Assembly: GCA_035048495.1 (NCBI GenBank)
Contig: CM068542.1
Location: 38,531,109-38,595,108, forward strand
Source: Euptelea pleiosperma
Lineage: Eukaryota; Streptophyta; Magnoliopsida; Ranunculales; Eupteleaceae
Length of the DNA: 64,000 nt
Reading direction: 5' to 3'
Shown in pieces: positions 52,618 through 64,000 of the stretch (position 1 is the stretch's first letter; the number at the start of each line of letters is the position of its first letter). A program made the position numbers and the translations under genes. Below the pieces are notes generated by a model, which had not been told where the DNA came from, did not search any database, and saw only the letters and a list, made by a program, of their open reading frames with translations.

Positions 52618-55600
52618 ATGATCTCGCAGTTCTTTGTGCTGTCGCAGAGAGGCGACAACATCGTCTTCCGCGACTGTAAGTTCTCTCTCCTCTCTCTCAT
52701 CGAAAGAATTTGATTCGATCTTTTTCTCGTTGTTCTTGTTGTTTTCGATCTGCTGCATGTGGGATTTGATGGGTTTATCAAACCCCAATATTTTTGTTCA
52801 CAACTTGGGATTTACTTTGCGAATTTTTAGGTGTAAATGCTCAGAATCGTAGCTATGGGGAGAGAGATCTCTCGCATCTCTTTTTCTTTTCCTCGCTTCA
52901 GCCGAATTGATTTGTAGATTTTTAAACACTCTTCCCCGACACACAATCGATCCTTAATTCCACTTCAAATTATTTCTCTAGATCTTCAATTGAATCATAA
53001 AGAGCATAAAGAGCCAATGTTCTGTGAAAGATTAGTACCTCGTCCCCAATCCCCTCCTGAAAATTTTACATTTGTTTGTACAAAATCAATCCACTTCTAA
53101 TGAAACCGCATTGGAATCATGAGATTAGTGATTCTTCGCCTTGTCACCCGGAGACGCAAAATGAACAATTAGACTTCATCACTACTACTTTGAAGCCAAA
53201 ACTAAATGGGACTGACCCATCTTATAAATTACCCTATTCATTATTGATTTAACCATCTTCCTTTAAATCCATGGTTGGAGACCATACAAGCACCTAATGC
53301 ATATGCACTTGTAGAGTCATTGACTGGATCTTGTCGAAAGCCCACAGAAAAACAAGAAGCCATGTGTTTTTTTAAGGGTTTGTTGATGTTAATAGTAGGA
53401 TACAAGACGTGTTTTGTCTTTCATATTAACATTTAGTCAGTTTCAAAGTTTATCTGTTGAAGTAAATCCACCTTTATGCTGCACTCACTTTTTTTCATGT
53501 TAATATCTTGTTATTCTTTCATATAGTTGTCACTTTATTAGACATATATTCATTTCCCTGTTTCATTGTTTATAACATTGTTTTCTATAATTATGTAATT
53601 TAACTAATGGATATAATGTTTAAGACTGGATGTAGGCATACTGAAAATATTATGTAACATAACTGTAACATATAGAGTTAATGTTACATGCAGATCGTGG
53701 TGATGTATCGAAAGGAAGTGCGGAGATATTCTTTCGAAAAGTGAAGTTTTGGAAGGAGGACGAAGAAGAGGAGGCACCACCTGTCTTTGTAGGTATTTGT
53801 TTTCAGAAGACTGATTTGGGTTGTAGATTTTGTAAAATTTGTTTGCCAATCCATTGTCGTGGGATGTGGCACAAGTGTGCTAGGTAGCCAATCTTGTGTT
53901 TGACTCTTTTTGACTGGAATGGGTTGTAGATTTTCGTGTTAATTGTACTTATTACTTATTAAAGTGATCCACTTTGTTGTTAAGAAGGCCAAACCATTGT
54001 TTTGTTTCTATATGTGGAAAATATCTTTATCAATCTCCTATGCTTTCATACATTTATTCATATCACTTAACAACAAAATGACAATCTAATCAAATTAAAC
54101 TCCTACTATTCTTGTTTAATCCTCATAGAGGTCTCAAAATTATCTCTAAGATGGTTTTGAGCTACTGTTGCCCAATCTTCCTTCCTTTTAGGTCTGCATA
54201 TCTTTCTCTGATGATAAGTTGCACCTCTCTTGCATCTCTTACATCCTGCCTGAGAGGTTTTCAGACCACTCAGGCATATTTTAGAAGAATATTGCTAGTT
54301 AGGTAATGTACTGAAATACATACCTGGTGATTTGGTGACCTCTAGTCACGGAAGGATGCTGCCTCAACATAATTAACTAGTACATAGGTTCTTATCACTG
54401 GGAGAATAGAGGCGTTATCTTATCTGTTTGTGGTTCTATGTGATTTAATTGTGAGCTTTTGTTCCCTTTCCAATGGAATTTATTTCAATTTTCCAGTCAT
54501 ACAAATGTTATATATACTTGTAATTTTCAAGATGCAGCACAGTAACTCTTTATCTATTTGACTAATCTTGCAGAATGGCTTAGGCATTATTTCTTCCTTT
54601 ATTCCACATCTTTGTGACTCTCTAAAGGACATTAACGAACAATTTTGATAAAACTTAAATTGAAAGTTTAGACCAAAAAAGTGCACTCTAATATGTGTGA
54701 TTTAAGCAATGATTAGAGATGCGTCTTATTTCACTTGTGTAGCTACACTTGGGAGGGCAATATCAATGATATTGAAGCCTTGTATAAGATACTATGCATC
54801 CTTGCCTCTGTAGATGTAATTGCCTTAGAAAGGCAAAACAATTTTTCCCTTTTAAGGTGTCATATATTTTCACAGGTTGCTCGATCCAATCCTTCAATTT
54901 ATATTCCTGTTCAGTTCACTATTACCCGTTTTACTTTTTTGTGGCTTGTGTTCAGTATCTTCTTTTGATCAGTGAATTAAATTATAAATCTTTCTCTCTT
55001 TTCTTCATCCAAAGCATACTGATATTTTTCTCCTTTTTTTTCTTCTTCCTATGACTAGAACTTGGATGGGGTGAACTACTTTCATGTGAAGGTTGCTGGA
55101 TTGTTATTTGTTGCAACCACAAGAGTTAATGTGTCGCCTTCTCATTTTTTGGAGCTCTTACAAAGGATTGCACGTGTCATTAAAGATTACCTTGGTGTTC
55201 TCAATGAAGATTCATTAAGAAAGAACTTTGTACTTGTATATGAATTGCTTGACGAAGTCATCGTAAGTATCATCTCATGATCTCATACCTTCTGTTCTTG
55301 AAGCATGCTCCGTGAAAATTTCTGCTGCTGTTTTTTGCTTATGATGTGCTAATTTTGGCTATATACATCCTTTTTCTGCTTATAACATGCTTATGTTTCC
55401 AGATGATCATAATGAGTATATTGGCAAATGCAACATCATCCACGACAATCTGAAGTTTTATTGTATTTTTAGTATATATAGCATGAAACTTAAGTGTCTC
55501 TGTTAGTAAGTAATGCAGTAGTTGTTTATAACCGTGATTGCTTGATCGGATTTGTAGTATTTTTAGCTACTTCGAGGCTTTCATCACTCGTTGATTTCTA

Positions 55601-58600
55601 GAAGGAATCATTTCTATGAATTTCATTGGCTACCTTATATACATGCGACCTGACTATCTCGTTTTTGTGCCAGGACTTTGGTTACGTACAAACGACATCT
55701 ACTGAAGTGTTAAAGTCCTATATATTTAATGAACCAATTGTGGTTGATGCAGCACGTTTGCCACACCTTGGCCCTGCTGCCATGTTTATGGTATCGTTAG
55801 ATTATCGATCACTGTGCACTCTAGATAATGGTGTATTGTATTGCATGTTTTAACAGTTCATACTTTGCTGAAATCTTATTTTGATTATTTACCTGAACCA
55901 ATGGTGTAATTAACTTCTACTATTTGCATGTCTGCAGCAAGGGACCAAAAGAATGCCAGGGACGGCTGTTACAAAATCTGTTGTAGCAAATGAGCCTGGG
56001 GGTAGGAAGAGGGAGGAAATATTTGTTGATATAATTGAGAAAATAAGCGTTACATTCAGCTCTAGTGTGAGTTTTTTTGTTGTTTCATTTGGCTCAAATT
56101 CAAGGGTGCTTTTTGTGTTACAATATTTATGATGCTACTCAATTTTAACTTGAACCAAGTCTGTTACATTCAATTTGATGATATAATTGAGAAAATAAGC
56201 AGTACATTAAGGTTGTGGCTTCCCACTAAGAAGAAAAGGGAAGAGGTTTTTGCCTACTTGTCTAAGTTGGCCCCTGTATTGTTGAGTGACAAATCTGGTT
56301 TCAAAACCCATTTGCAACTTAGTTATGGACTCATTAAAAACAGGCTTACCTGGCGGTGACATCAAATATTTACCCTATAAAAATGTAGATGGAAATAGTC
56401 AGCCAATTTTTCCGAGGTGTAAATAGGCAAACTTTGATTTTTATTTTTTTATTTTTTATTATTATAATATCCGTCTTTATTGATCAAATAGAAAAAGAAA
56501 AAAACATGGAAATGGAATCTTGTTAGAAATCCATTGTTTCAAAGCGGGATCACTCTTTTAACAAATATGGAATACAAGTAATTTTTGTTGATCTGTTCTT
56601 ACAAAAATAGTATTTGAATCCTAGAATACATCCTCTTCTCAACATTGAGCAAATACCTGCAGAGAATAGTGCATGAAAAAACCAACACCATTCTTGTGTA
56701 AGTTAGTTTTGAAATTCCCTTTTAATTACTACGTTATGTCCTAGAGGGGGGGTGAATAGGACAATTTTTAATTTCTCTGCAGATTCTATATGGATTAAAA
56801 ATTAATGAGCACACAAGGCAGACAGAAAATGATAAAACAATCAAAATACAAATCATCTACAGAACATAGATATGGGAAAATCTGAAATAAAATATGCAAA
56901 AATTCACAATCACACGAGACTCAGATTTATAGTGGTTCGGCGACTCCGCACCTGTGTCCACTCTCCAATACTCACCACGAGTAGTATTATATTATTTCAA
57001 TCATGCATTATAACATTTCTAATCGAAATAAATAATCAAACAACTAAGATTACACTTAGTCTCAATCTAACAAAAATCGCTCCACTCACCTAGAGAGTCA
57101 GCCTAGGTCAGTAGTCTATTTAGAGAAATTCTTTTCTCATGGATCTACAATCTTCAACTCAGTTAAATGAGTCCTCATCCACCAATCACAAATATTCAAT
57201 GTTCATAAACTTCGAATTCTATCTAAAAGGGTGATCATAGAGACATTTACCTTTAGATGAATACGATCAAATAGAGAATCTTTTGGTGAAGAATTCATCT
57301 AAGAGACACTTTGCCAAGAGTAATCCTCTTCTTGAAAGATGTTTGCAGAAAACAATAGCTACTAGTCTCTTCAAACACTTAGAGCCTTCATAAGGAATAC
57401 ACAACTTTGCTCAGGTGAACCTCTCACAAATTCCAAATCTCTGGACTCAAATAGTGATAATCAATGGATGAGAGCTTAGAGATCTCTTGATTAGGTTACT
57501 TCTTATGAGTGGAGAAGGCTCTAATTTATAAGCCAACCTCCACTCAATAGAAACTAACCAAAAATAGTTGTTTGAAGGGCCAAAGTGCGCCTAAACTCGT
57601 AGAAAAGATCGAGTCAAAATGAGATCCGGAAAGGGTGGGGTCGACCGCCTATTTTGGTCGGTCGACCGTATATTTTGGTCGATCGCCCGCTCAAATTAGA
57701 ACCAGAAAAATCTTGTACAGAGAGGTCCGGTTGCCCGCACCTTTTGACCGGTCAGAGTCAAAAGACTTCGTCGGCCGCTCAAAATGGTCGGTGGGCCGGT
57801 CTCTTAGACCTCTGAAAAATATCAATTTAAGTATTTATACATCCAAACGATACCATACTAGCAGAGATCTAGGGTAAATTTTGATCCGCTTTCATACGCG
57901 CAGTGTACCCTTAGATGTACGCAAATAGCCGCAACACGAGATTCTTGATAGTTGAACGTTTGTAGAGTAAGGACATGCTTTCGATCATCTGCTTTAAATC
58001 TTCATGGTTTGAGCTTTGACTTTGTATTTAGTGCGGCTTGAATTCTTTAGTCGTTGTTCTTCATCTTTAAGTCTTCTTTGAGTTGATGAAGTCCACTTGA
58101 TCTTCAATGCTTTAGTCTTCAACAAACTTGTAACTTAACAATATAATTATATAGAATAGCTAAAAGTTCATGGGATTGACAATCAAGACTTTTCAAGTTT
58201 GATTCATAGATGGAGATTTCACCCTCTTCTCACCATTGAGCAAATACCTGCAGAAAATAATGCATGAAAGATCCAAAACCATACTTTTGCAAGTTAGTTT
58301 GGTTCACAAGTGGAGAAATAATCCTCTTCTCAAAACTATGTAACAAAGACATGGACACGTGTGTCAATGTTCGACACTAATATGGAGTGTCAGACACATT
58401 GACCCCCACAAACCTGATACATCGACACGTCTGTACAGTTTGTTTCTTATGCTGAAAGGTATATCTTTTAAATACTTTTGTCCATGTTAATTATGCAACT
58501 TAGAAAGAATGTATTCAGATTAAGTTGATATACATTAAAATCACCTAAAGTCTAAACTATATATATATATATATTTTGATCGGTAAAAGGAGTGCATTAA

Positions 58601-61600
58601 AGAAGGGCTGAGGGGCCTCGAAAAATTGTACAAGACACCGAAAGAAAACGGGAAGCGCCAAGCGCACAACCCAAAACCCAAGAAAATGAGAGTCCCTAGA
58701 AAAGCATCTCGGTTACAAAATCATTTTATCCCATCGGAAAACAAAGTCTTCAAATTTAAATTGTCTGATCTCGGAGATGGCTGAACCCTAGTAGTAGAGG
58801 GTGGCTTTGATGTTCATGATTATCCCGTCAATGTTGGCCTCCTTGTTTTCAAACGTCTGTCGGTTCCTTTGAAGTAGCTGAAAACATAATATTTGAATAA
58901 ATTGAGATTTGTTTGAAAAGATGTGTCGGCATGTGTCCGACACAGGAATATGGCAAGATGTCAAGCACGGTAAATTCTTAGAAAACAAAGTGTCCTTGTT
59001 ACATAGATAGAAAATATTGCATGAAAACCCAAAGCCATTCTTGTGCAGTTTAGTTTGGTAACAAGGACACTGCACTTTTACGATTTTTTGCCGTGTCGGA
59101 CACCTGGACACGCGTGTCGACACTTCCCGACACACATCTGGACGCTTATGGTAGTGTCGCCCCTTGTTTTTAATAATTTTTAATATAAAATTGACTTCTA
59201 AAAGTGGGTTGGTGTGTTCCATCCTCCATACAATAATAAACTAATAAATATGTTCTGCTCTATTTTCTATTTTTTGTTATATTATTAATAATTTTAAGAA
59301 TTCATATATTAATATATTTAATAAATATATATGCAGACGTGTCTCCGTATCAGAATTTTTTAGGTTGTCGTGTCAGACACCTCGTATCCGTGTCGGTGTC
59401 CTTGTTACATAGATTTACAAAACAAAATTGGAAACCCCTTCTATGATTGAGTAATATCCATCTTATAGATGCCAACAACTCTAATTATTCTGTAGCCTAA
59501 GGGCGCAAAACCCTTATGGCTGTTCATTATAGGCTTTTAATTTTGAATTTTGTACTTCTCTGGGAACCCTACATATTGACTCTGCTGTAACACCAATGTA
59601 ATCTCATCTAGTTCTCTAGGCAGAGGTACTACCTGTTGTTTACCCATTGAGTCATAAGCTTTTCCAGTCTCTATAGACTTCCAAGCAACCATTCCTCGGC
59701 TGAATATCAGCACGGAATGAGCAACTGCATCAAGGCATCAATCCAATCTTGTGCTGCTAAATCTGGCCACTTTCAGAAGCAGGGGGCACCACATTAGCCA
59801 CGTGTGTCCGGAATCTCCCCGCACAGTTTGTGAATGATTCATTTGGCAGCTGGGACTTCACCTCCAACTCATGGCGAGTCGGAGCAACCTTTGAGAATAA
59901 TATACAATGGGTTTTTAGTATATGTTGCAATACCACGTGCTTGGATGCATATGGCTAGCAGGACATGGATATAACAATTGCTTTCTCATGCATTGATGTT
60001 TCTCTTCTTAGAATCCGGTCTTGACATTTCCAAAAGCTTATTTTCACAGTATTAACCTCATTTGTTCGTGCATGCAATTGCATGGTTTCCATAGTCTTTA
60101 TTTCAGTTCTTTAGATTATCTCTGTTTATGTAACTACCTAGTTTAGGTCTGCTTATGTAATTAACTTTTTATTCCATCTGTCTTAATTCCTCTATTTCAA
60201 TCCTGATTGATGTAATGTAGTATTGTTTAAACAGGGTTACATACTTACTTCTGAGATAGATGGCACCATTCAAATGAAGAGTTATCTGACTGGAAACCCA
60301 GAAATTCGTCTAGCACTTAATGAGGACTTGGGCATAGGGAGAGGCGGGAGATCTATCTATGGTATTCCTTTGGGTTACATGCTAATACAACATACACTGA
60401 TTTCTATGATTATTTGAAACTCATTTTCATATTTGTGATGCTTTAGTTACTTGTCTAGCACATGTGGACAAAGAAATATGATGGTTCCCTTAGTCTATAA
60501 TGTATGGATTCTTTTAAACGGGTGAAGTACCCGTGTCGGACACATTGGATTCTGACACTACACTGATTTTGGTGTGATACTTTTGGAATTTTTGTTTTTT
60601 CTTCTTACTTGTATATATGAATTAACATTTACCATAGGTTATGGGTTCTACCCCTTCCAATTGAAGTTTTCTATACAACATATATAACATTACATATATG
60701 TATTCTTTTCTATAGTAGAGGTGCAACTCAGGTGGGTTGGGTCTAGTTGGGGCCACCCAAGCCCAAACTTGTACTTTAAATAACTCATACAATCATACCT
60801 AAGCTGATTCAATCAAGCCCTACTTGGTTTTGACTCGGGTTGCCTTGGGCTTAGCTTGGGTTCGAGTCCTGAGGTGTAACTCGGGTTGAGAGAGGGGCTG
60901 CGTACAACCCCCAGCTATGGCTTAATGAGTTGTAAATCCTTGTAGAATAGTATTCCTTGCAAAATACAAGACACATATCACAACATAAAGCGGAGCGGGT
61001 GTGTCATGGTTCAAAGTACACGGTATCGTTCATGTGCAATTCCGAAACGTATTGTTAGTATTGTTCGGTTTCAGACGAAACTTCGTGAAACTGAAACGAA
61101 ATTTTAGTGCAAATTTACACATAAGATGAAGTATCGTTCGATTTCGAACGAAACTTCGTGTGGCCAAGCTTGTCACGCCCGAGGGCGATACCGAAATGAT
61201 ACGGGCGAAACTTTTCAGTATCATCCGATACTTTGAACCATGGGGTGTGTGCAAGGTTTAAGGTAAGTCGCGATCTTGGCCATGAGATTTTTTTGTGAAA
61301 AAGACTATCTCGGGCAAGTCAACATGGGACAATATGAGAGAGAGTTAGTTGCATGAAGCGGAGCGGGTCAAGGTTTAAAGTAAGTCTCGGTTTCTACTAT
61401 TGGATTATTTTTGTGAAAAAGGGCTATCTCAGGCGAATCAACCCAAGATAGCGTGTCTCGGTCCTTGTCATGACTGAGTTTAACCAGGCAAATCAACTTG
61501 GTCTTGCTCTAGACTTTAAACCATGGGTGTGAAGAGGACTTAGGTGTGTGATTGAGGAAGCAACTGTTGCAAACAAATTATAGTTGAACTATTTAGGAAG

Positions 61601-63063
61601 TGGGAATTGGAGTGAGATTTTGAAGCGAGAGTGGGAGCAGGAGCTCCCTAGGATAGAAAATTCTTGTAGCTAAGCCTGAGATCTGTGTCATTGAAGATTG
61701 GAGATGGTATGACAATGGCTTGATGGCCGATCAACAACAATAGTTTGTATTTGGTAGAAGAGGAGAGGGGTTGAAACTAACCGTAAATCCCTCTAGTTTC
61801 AATTTTCATTTTTTATTAGTAATAAAGGTCGGACTCGGGTTGGGTTGGGTTCCCCAAGGCCTAACTTGACTTTGAGTCGGTCTCTGAGATCCCAGATTGA
61901 ACCAGCCCAAAGTAGGGAAATTCTAGCCCAAGCCTGGCCCGATGTTAGTTTGGGCCTGTCCAAATTATCCCCCTAGTCTACAGGTGTATGATGCAAATCA
62001 TAAGACTTCCCAATACATTATTCATTATTATCCTTGTTGTTTTTAAAACCATTTACTTTGTTCTACATTATTTAAAGTATACTTCTGAGGTCATGAATCT
62101 TATTTTTCAGAGTTTGCTAAACCGACACCGTGTACTTGTGTTGGACTCTTAACACCTATACCCATATCAATTCAACACAGCCCTTGATACCCCATATCAA
62201 TACAACACAACCATTGATAAAATAATTAAATGCAGATACCATATTTTCAGGAAAACGCAAGAGCTTTAGCTGGATAGATCAATTTTCAGCAGGCTGATAC
62301 GCTACATTTTGATTTTTATGTCCTTGTTGAAATATGTTTTGCAGTTTGCTGAAAGAGGTAATTGTTTTCTTGTTGTTTCTTGTGTAAGCATTTATGATAC
62401 AGTTAATACTGTAGTCATCTGTCTAATCTGCGGGTACCTGATTGATTCTGTTTGTCTCTCCAAGGAATTTTGTCAGTAATAGTTGCCAATTTCACATTTC
62501 TGCTACATATTATCTCACGAGTGTTTCTTTTTTGACAGATTATAGTAGTTCTGCTGGAGCAGGTGCAGTGATACTAGATGATTGTAACTTCCATGAATCT
62601 GTACATCTTGACAGTTTTGACATGGACCGAACTTTGACACTGGTGAGTGGAATTGATATATTTTAAGCTTGAACTTGGCATTTTAATTGAAGAGATCCTT
62701 CTTGTTTGCAGTTGATACTATGACTACTTCAAGTGTTCAACCCACTTCTGTCTTACAGGTACCTCCGGATGGTGAATTTCCTGTCATGAACTACCGCATG
62801 ACCCAGGAATTCAAGCCTCCTTTTCGTATTAATGCACTGATTGAAGAAGCAGGAGCCTTTAAGGTGAATAGTCTTCTATTCATAATTCTCATATTTTGAA
62901 TAATAATGACTTCTGAGCTAGTTCAAATTTTTAAATCTAACAATTTGCCCTTTTCTGTGATTCCTTAGGCTGAAGTGATTCTTAAAGTACGTGCTGAATT
63001 CTCCTCAAACATTACTGCAAACACTGTTGTAGTACAGATGCCACTGCCAAAATACACTTCTAG
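52618..63063 (+). CDS. AP4M: AP-4 complex subunit mu, partial (nine exons, 3' end off window)
   Basis: Exons: 52618-52675, 53694-53788, 55059-55262, 55674-55790, 55938-56066, 60235-60361, 62539-62642, 62759-62863, 62969-63063. All are GT-AG and in phase, giving the first 345 residues. The start is MISQFFVLSQRGDNIVFRD. The N-terminal longin-like domain runs to about residue 140 (NYFHVKVAGLLFVATTRVN, NFVLVYELLDEVIDFGY). The mu-homology domain begins near GRKREEIFVDIIEKISVTF and continues through DGTIQMKSYLTGNPEIRLAL, PPDGEFPVMNYRMTQEFKPP and VVQMPLPKYTSR. Mu subunits of the trans-Golgi AP-4 adaptor select cargo through tyrosine-type sorting signals; in plants AP-4 serves vacuolar sorting. The last exon ends in phase 2, so at least the C-terminal 100 or so residues lie beyond 64000. 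No damage was seen. Confidence 0.92.
56708..58182. repeat. Dispersed repeat copy 2 with GTCGACC motifs
   Basis: The partner of 11297-13172: same opening GAAATTCCCTTTTAATTAC, same GAGGGGGGGTGAATAGG, and the same GGTCGACCG cluster (57635-57800). It lacks the LINE stub of copy 1, so it shows the empty site. About 400 bp shorter than copy 1. No coding content. Confidence 0.7.
58336..59006. mobile_element. TIR element CTATGTAACAAGGACA (GTGTCCGACAC family)
   Basis: CTATGTAACAAAGACATGG at the left end pairs with TGTCCTTGTTACATAG at the right end. GTGTC(C/G)GACAC motifs recur internally. It hosts an L1 fragment (58560-58890). No target-site duplication could be read. Confidence 0.6.
58560..58890 (-). 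mobile_element. L1 LINE 3' fragment
   Basis: On the minus strand: LLQRNRQTFENKEANIDGI, IIMNIKATLYY, a stop, GSAISEIRQFKFEDFVFRWD, then a 3'UTR with TTTAATGCACTCCTTTTACC and a TA-rich tail. It is the L1 ORF2 C-terminus, 5'-truncated and inserted inside a TIR element. Confidence 0.75.
59058..59412. mobile_element. TIR element GTAACAAGGACAC, 355 bp
   Basis: GGTAACAAGGACACTG opens and CGGTGTCCTTGTTACATAG closes. Interior GTGTCGGACACC and GTGTCAGACACC motifs mirror each other. Same family as 58336-59006. Confidence 0.65.
60717..61980. mobile_element. Unclassified insertion, GGGTTGGG-rich, nested in AP4M intron 6
   Basis: A block starting GGTGCAACTCAGGTGGGTTG and ending GTTTGGGCCTGTCC, with multiple GGGTTGGG/AGCCCAA motifs, interrupts the dispersed repeat. 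It resembles common plant non-autonomous elements with such ends, but no TIR or LTR pair could be proven. It contains the hAT MITE at 61005-61242. Confidence 0.45.
61005..61242. mobile_element. hAT-type MITE, 238 bp, perfect 8-bp TSD
   Basis: TIR CATGGTTCAAAGTA / TACTTTGAACCATG with the exact 8-bp duplication GGGTGTGT at 60997-61004 and 61243-61250. The interior is mirrored GAAACTTCGT/ACGAAA-type sequence. It is the youngest layer of a three-level nest inside AP4M intron 6. Confidence 0.9.
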
Positions 63064-64000
63064 GTGCTCCTTCTTTCTTGGTTCTATACTTCTTTCCTTT
63101 TCCGTGCAATCATGGTTATATTTGGCAAGGTTGAATGGCCAAGATTTGTTGCATATCATGAAACCTGAGTCTAGGTGTCCTGAGTTCTATAGTCTGAAAT
63201 ATTTTTTATTTCAGCCACAGATTGATTGTTTTCTTGTTCTTTGATATTCCTTTCAGTTAATAGACATCAGTTCACACAAGGACTTGAAGTTTGTTAAAAC
63301 TCCTGAGTCCTAACAATGTTATTTACCAGTAGAGAAGGAATGTGACTAAGTCCACTGTAGATCTAATGGTAGGAAACTTGCATGAACTCTGGCACAGATT
63401 TGGTGCACCTGATATATTGTACGATGTTTGAATTATGCAGAGATTCACAAAAATAAAATTGGTTTTCATATATTGAAGTCTAAATCTAGATTCAGTGGCG
63501 TCTCTTGTTATAGTATACAAATGATAAAAACATTAGAAACCTCTTCTTGTCCAAAAATGTGAAAAAAGAATGGAAGAGAAAAAGGTTTTAACCTTAATCC
63601 ACAAAGGGAAATGAATCTTAATTTACTCCATATTGGATGGCAGGTTGCCTCCTTACAATGATCTGGGATTTCAACTGCAATTTGAGTTAAAAGCTTCAAG
63701 TTCGACCATGTAGTATTAAAGCCTTTGCTAGAGCGTAAGCCTTATTTTCTGTATTTCTAGTTGAAGCAAAGAGTTTAGATATTCTAGAAGCCCTCGAAAC
63801 AACTCTGGTGCAAGTCTCTAGAAGGTTCCATGTTTCTAAATGTGCTGGAAAATTTAGCAATGAGTCGTGCGCTTGCATCTTAAGTACATGAGAAAGGTTG
63901 AGAATGAGTTTGTTAGTATTTTTTGAGTTTTAAGAGAAAAAAAAAACACATACCATACTTGATTTGCATGAACACATATTGAATTTCCTCTACTTACCAA
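63064..64000. other. Intron of AP4M, no further exon before the window edge
   Basis: No in-phase continuation of the mu-homology domain was found. Short open frames here have no AP4M similarity, so this is taken as intron 9. Confidence 0.55.

Larger units (their letters stand above)
56629..59057. repeat. Three-copy intronic tandem repeat, interrupted by insertions
   Basis: A unit starting CCTCTTCTCA(A/C)CATTGAGC and passing AATACCTGCAGA, GCATGAAA and CATTCTTGTG to AAGTTAGTTT is present at 56629-56708, 58207-58316 and 58322-59057. Copy 1 is cut off by the repeat starting at 56708. Copy 3 is split by the TIR element at 58336-59006 and followed by another at 59058. Confidence 0.7.
56067..60234 (+). 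other. Intron 5 of AP4M, 4.17 kb, transposon-filled
   Basis: It contains a 21-bp exon-5 duplicate (56180-56200), a unit of about 100 bp repeated three times, dispersed repeat copy 2, two TIR elements and an L1 fragment. 59413-60234 shows nothing recognisable. Confidence 0.7.
60515..62185. repeat. Dispersed repeat, copy 2, interrupted (AP4M intron 6)
   Basis: It matches 44700-45125 in two parts: 60515-60716 and about 61980-62185. The break point is within TCTATA.G. Between them lies a foreign 1.26-kb block. Confidence 0.6.

Noticed and set aside
56129..56359. A separate 76-aa gene in AP4M intron 5
   Set aside because: Its only similarity is the short exon-5 duplicate; no splice sites or domain support it.
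58788..59222. 144-aa minus-strand open frame as a gene
   Set aside because: It is a composite of a TIR element and the C-terminus of an L1 LINE.
1..64000. CRISPR array, prokaryotic operon, phage or rRNA content
   Set aside because: None was seen; short direct repeats here are microsatellites, minisatellites or transposon parts, and the genes are spliced plant genes.

Overview
The window is nuclear DNA from a flowering plant. It carries plant-type spliced genes (a chloroplast beta-carbonic anhydrase, a bHLH factor, an AP-4 mu subunit and a PWWP protein), introns of 4-7.5 kb filled with transposons, and Copia, RTE, L1, hAT, Mutator-like and Harbinger-like remnants. The gene structures do not identify the species. 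TE-swollen introns would suit a large-genome basal angiosperm or basal eudicot, but that is a guess.

Layout. 1-1.7 kb: last coding exon of an unrecognised conserved-looking protein. 4-19.6 kb: a ten-exon PWWP-domain gene (+), probably with a non-coding first exon near 4.0-4.25 kb. Between that exon and the start codon lie a hAT element and LINE debris. Intron 5 (7.46 kb) holds a repeat rich in GTCGAC palindromes and a decayed antisense Copia. 20-23.1 kb: fold-back MITEs, including one Mutator-like MITE nested inside another. 23.1-27.2 kb: two inverted copies of an MBD10/11-like pseudogene tail. One is split by a Copia-derived element and the other by a TRIM that shares its LTRs. 27.3-28.15 kb: Copia 3' end and RNase H debris. 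28.7-32.4 kb: a 3.64-kb Harbinger/Tourist-type element without visible transposase. 33-37.1 kb: more MITEs. 37.7-38.5 kb: a two-exon bHLH gene (+). 38.8-42.3 kb: MITEs, tandem duplications and a possible Helitron relic. 42.6-49.3 kb: a nine-exon beta-carbonic anhydrase (BCA5-like, +) with a one-base frameshift in exon 5 and a small LTR element in intron 4. 51-52.3 kb: Copia gag debris. 52.6 kb to the right edge: the AP-4 mu gene (+), nine exons visible and 3' end missing, with introns 5 and 6 full of nested transposons.

The genes are unrelated single-copy housekeeping or regulatory loci and do not form a pathway. The main interest is the transposon biology: target-site duplications, nesting order and chimeric elements can be read directly. 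The most unusual locus is 23.1-27.2 kb, where an inverted pseudogene pair could fold into a long hairpin and a TRIM lies next to a larger relative that appears to have recombined with a TRIM.
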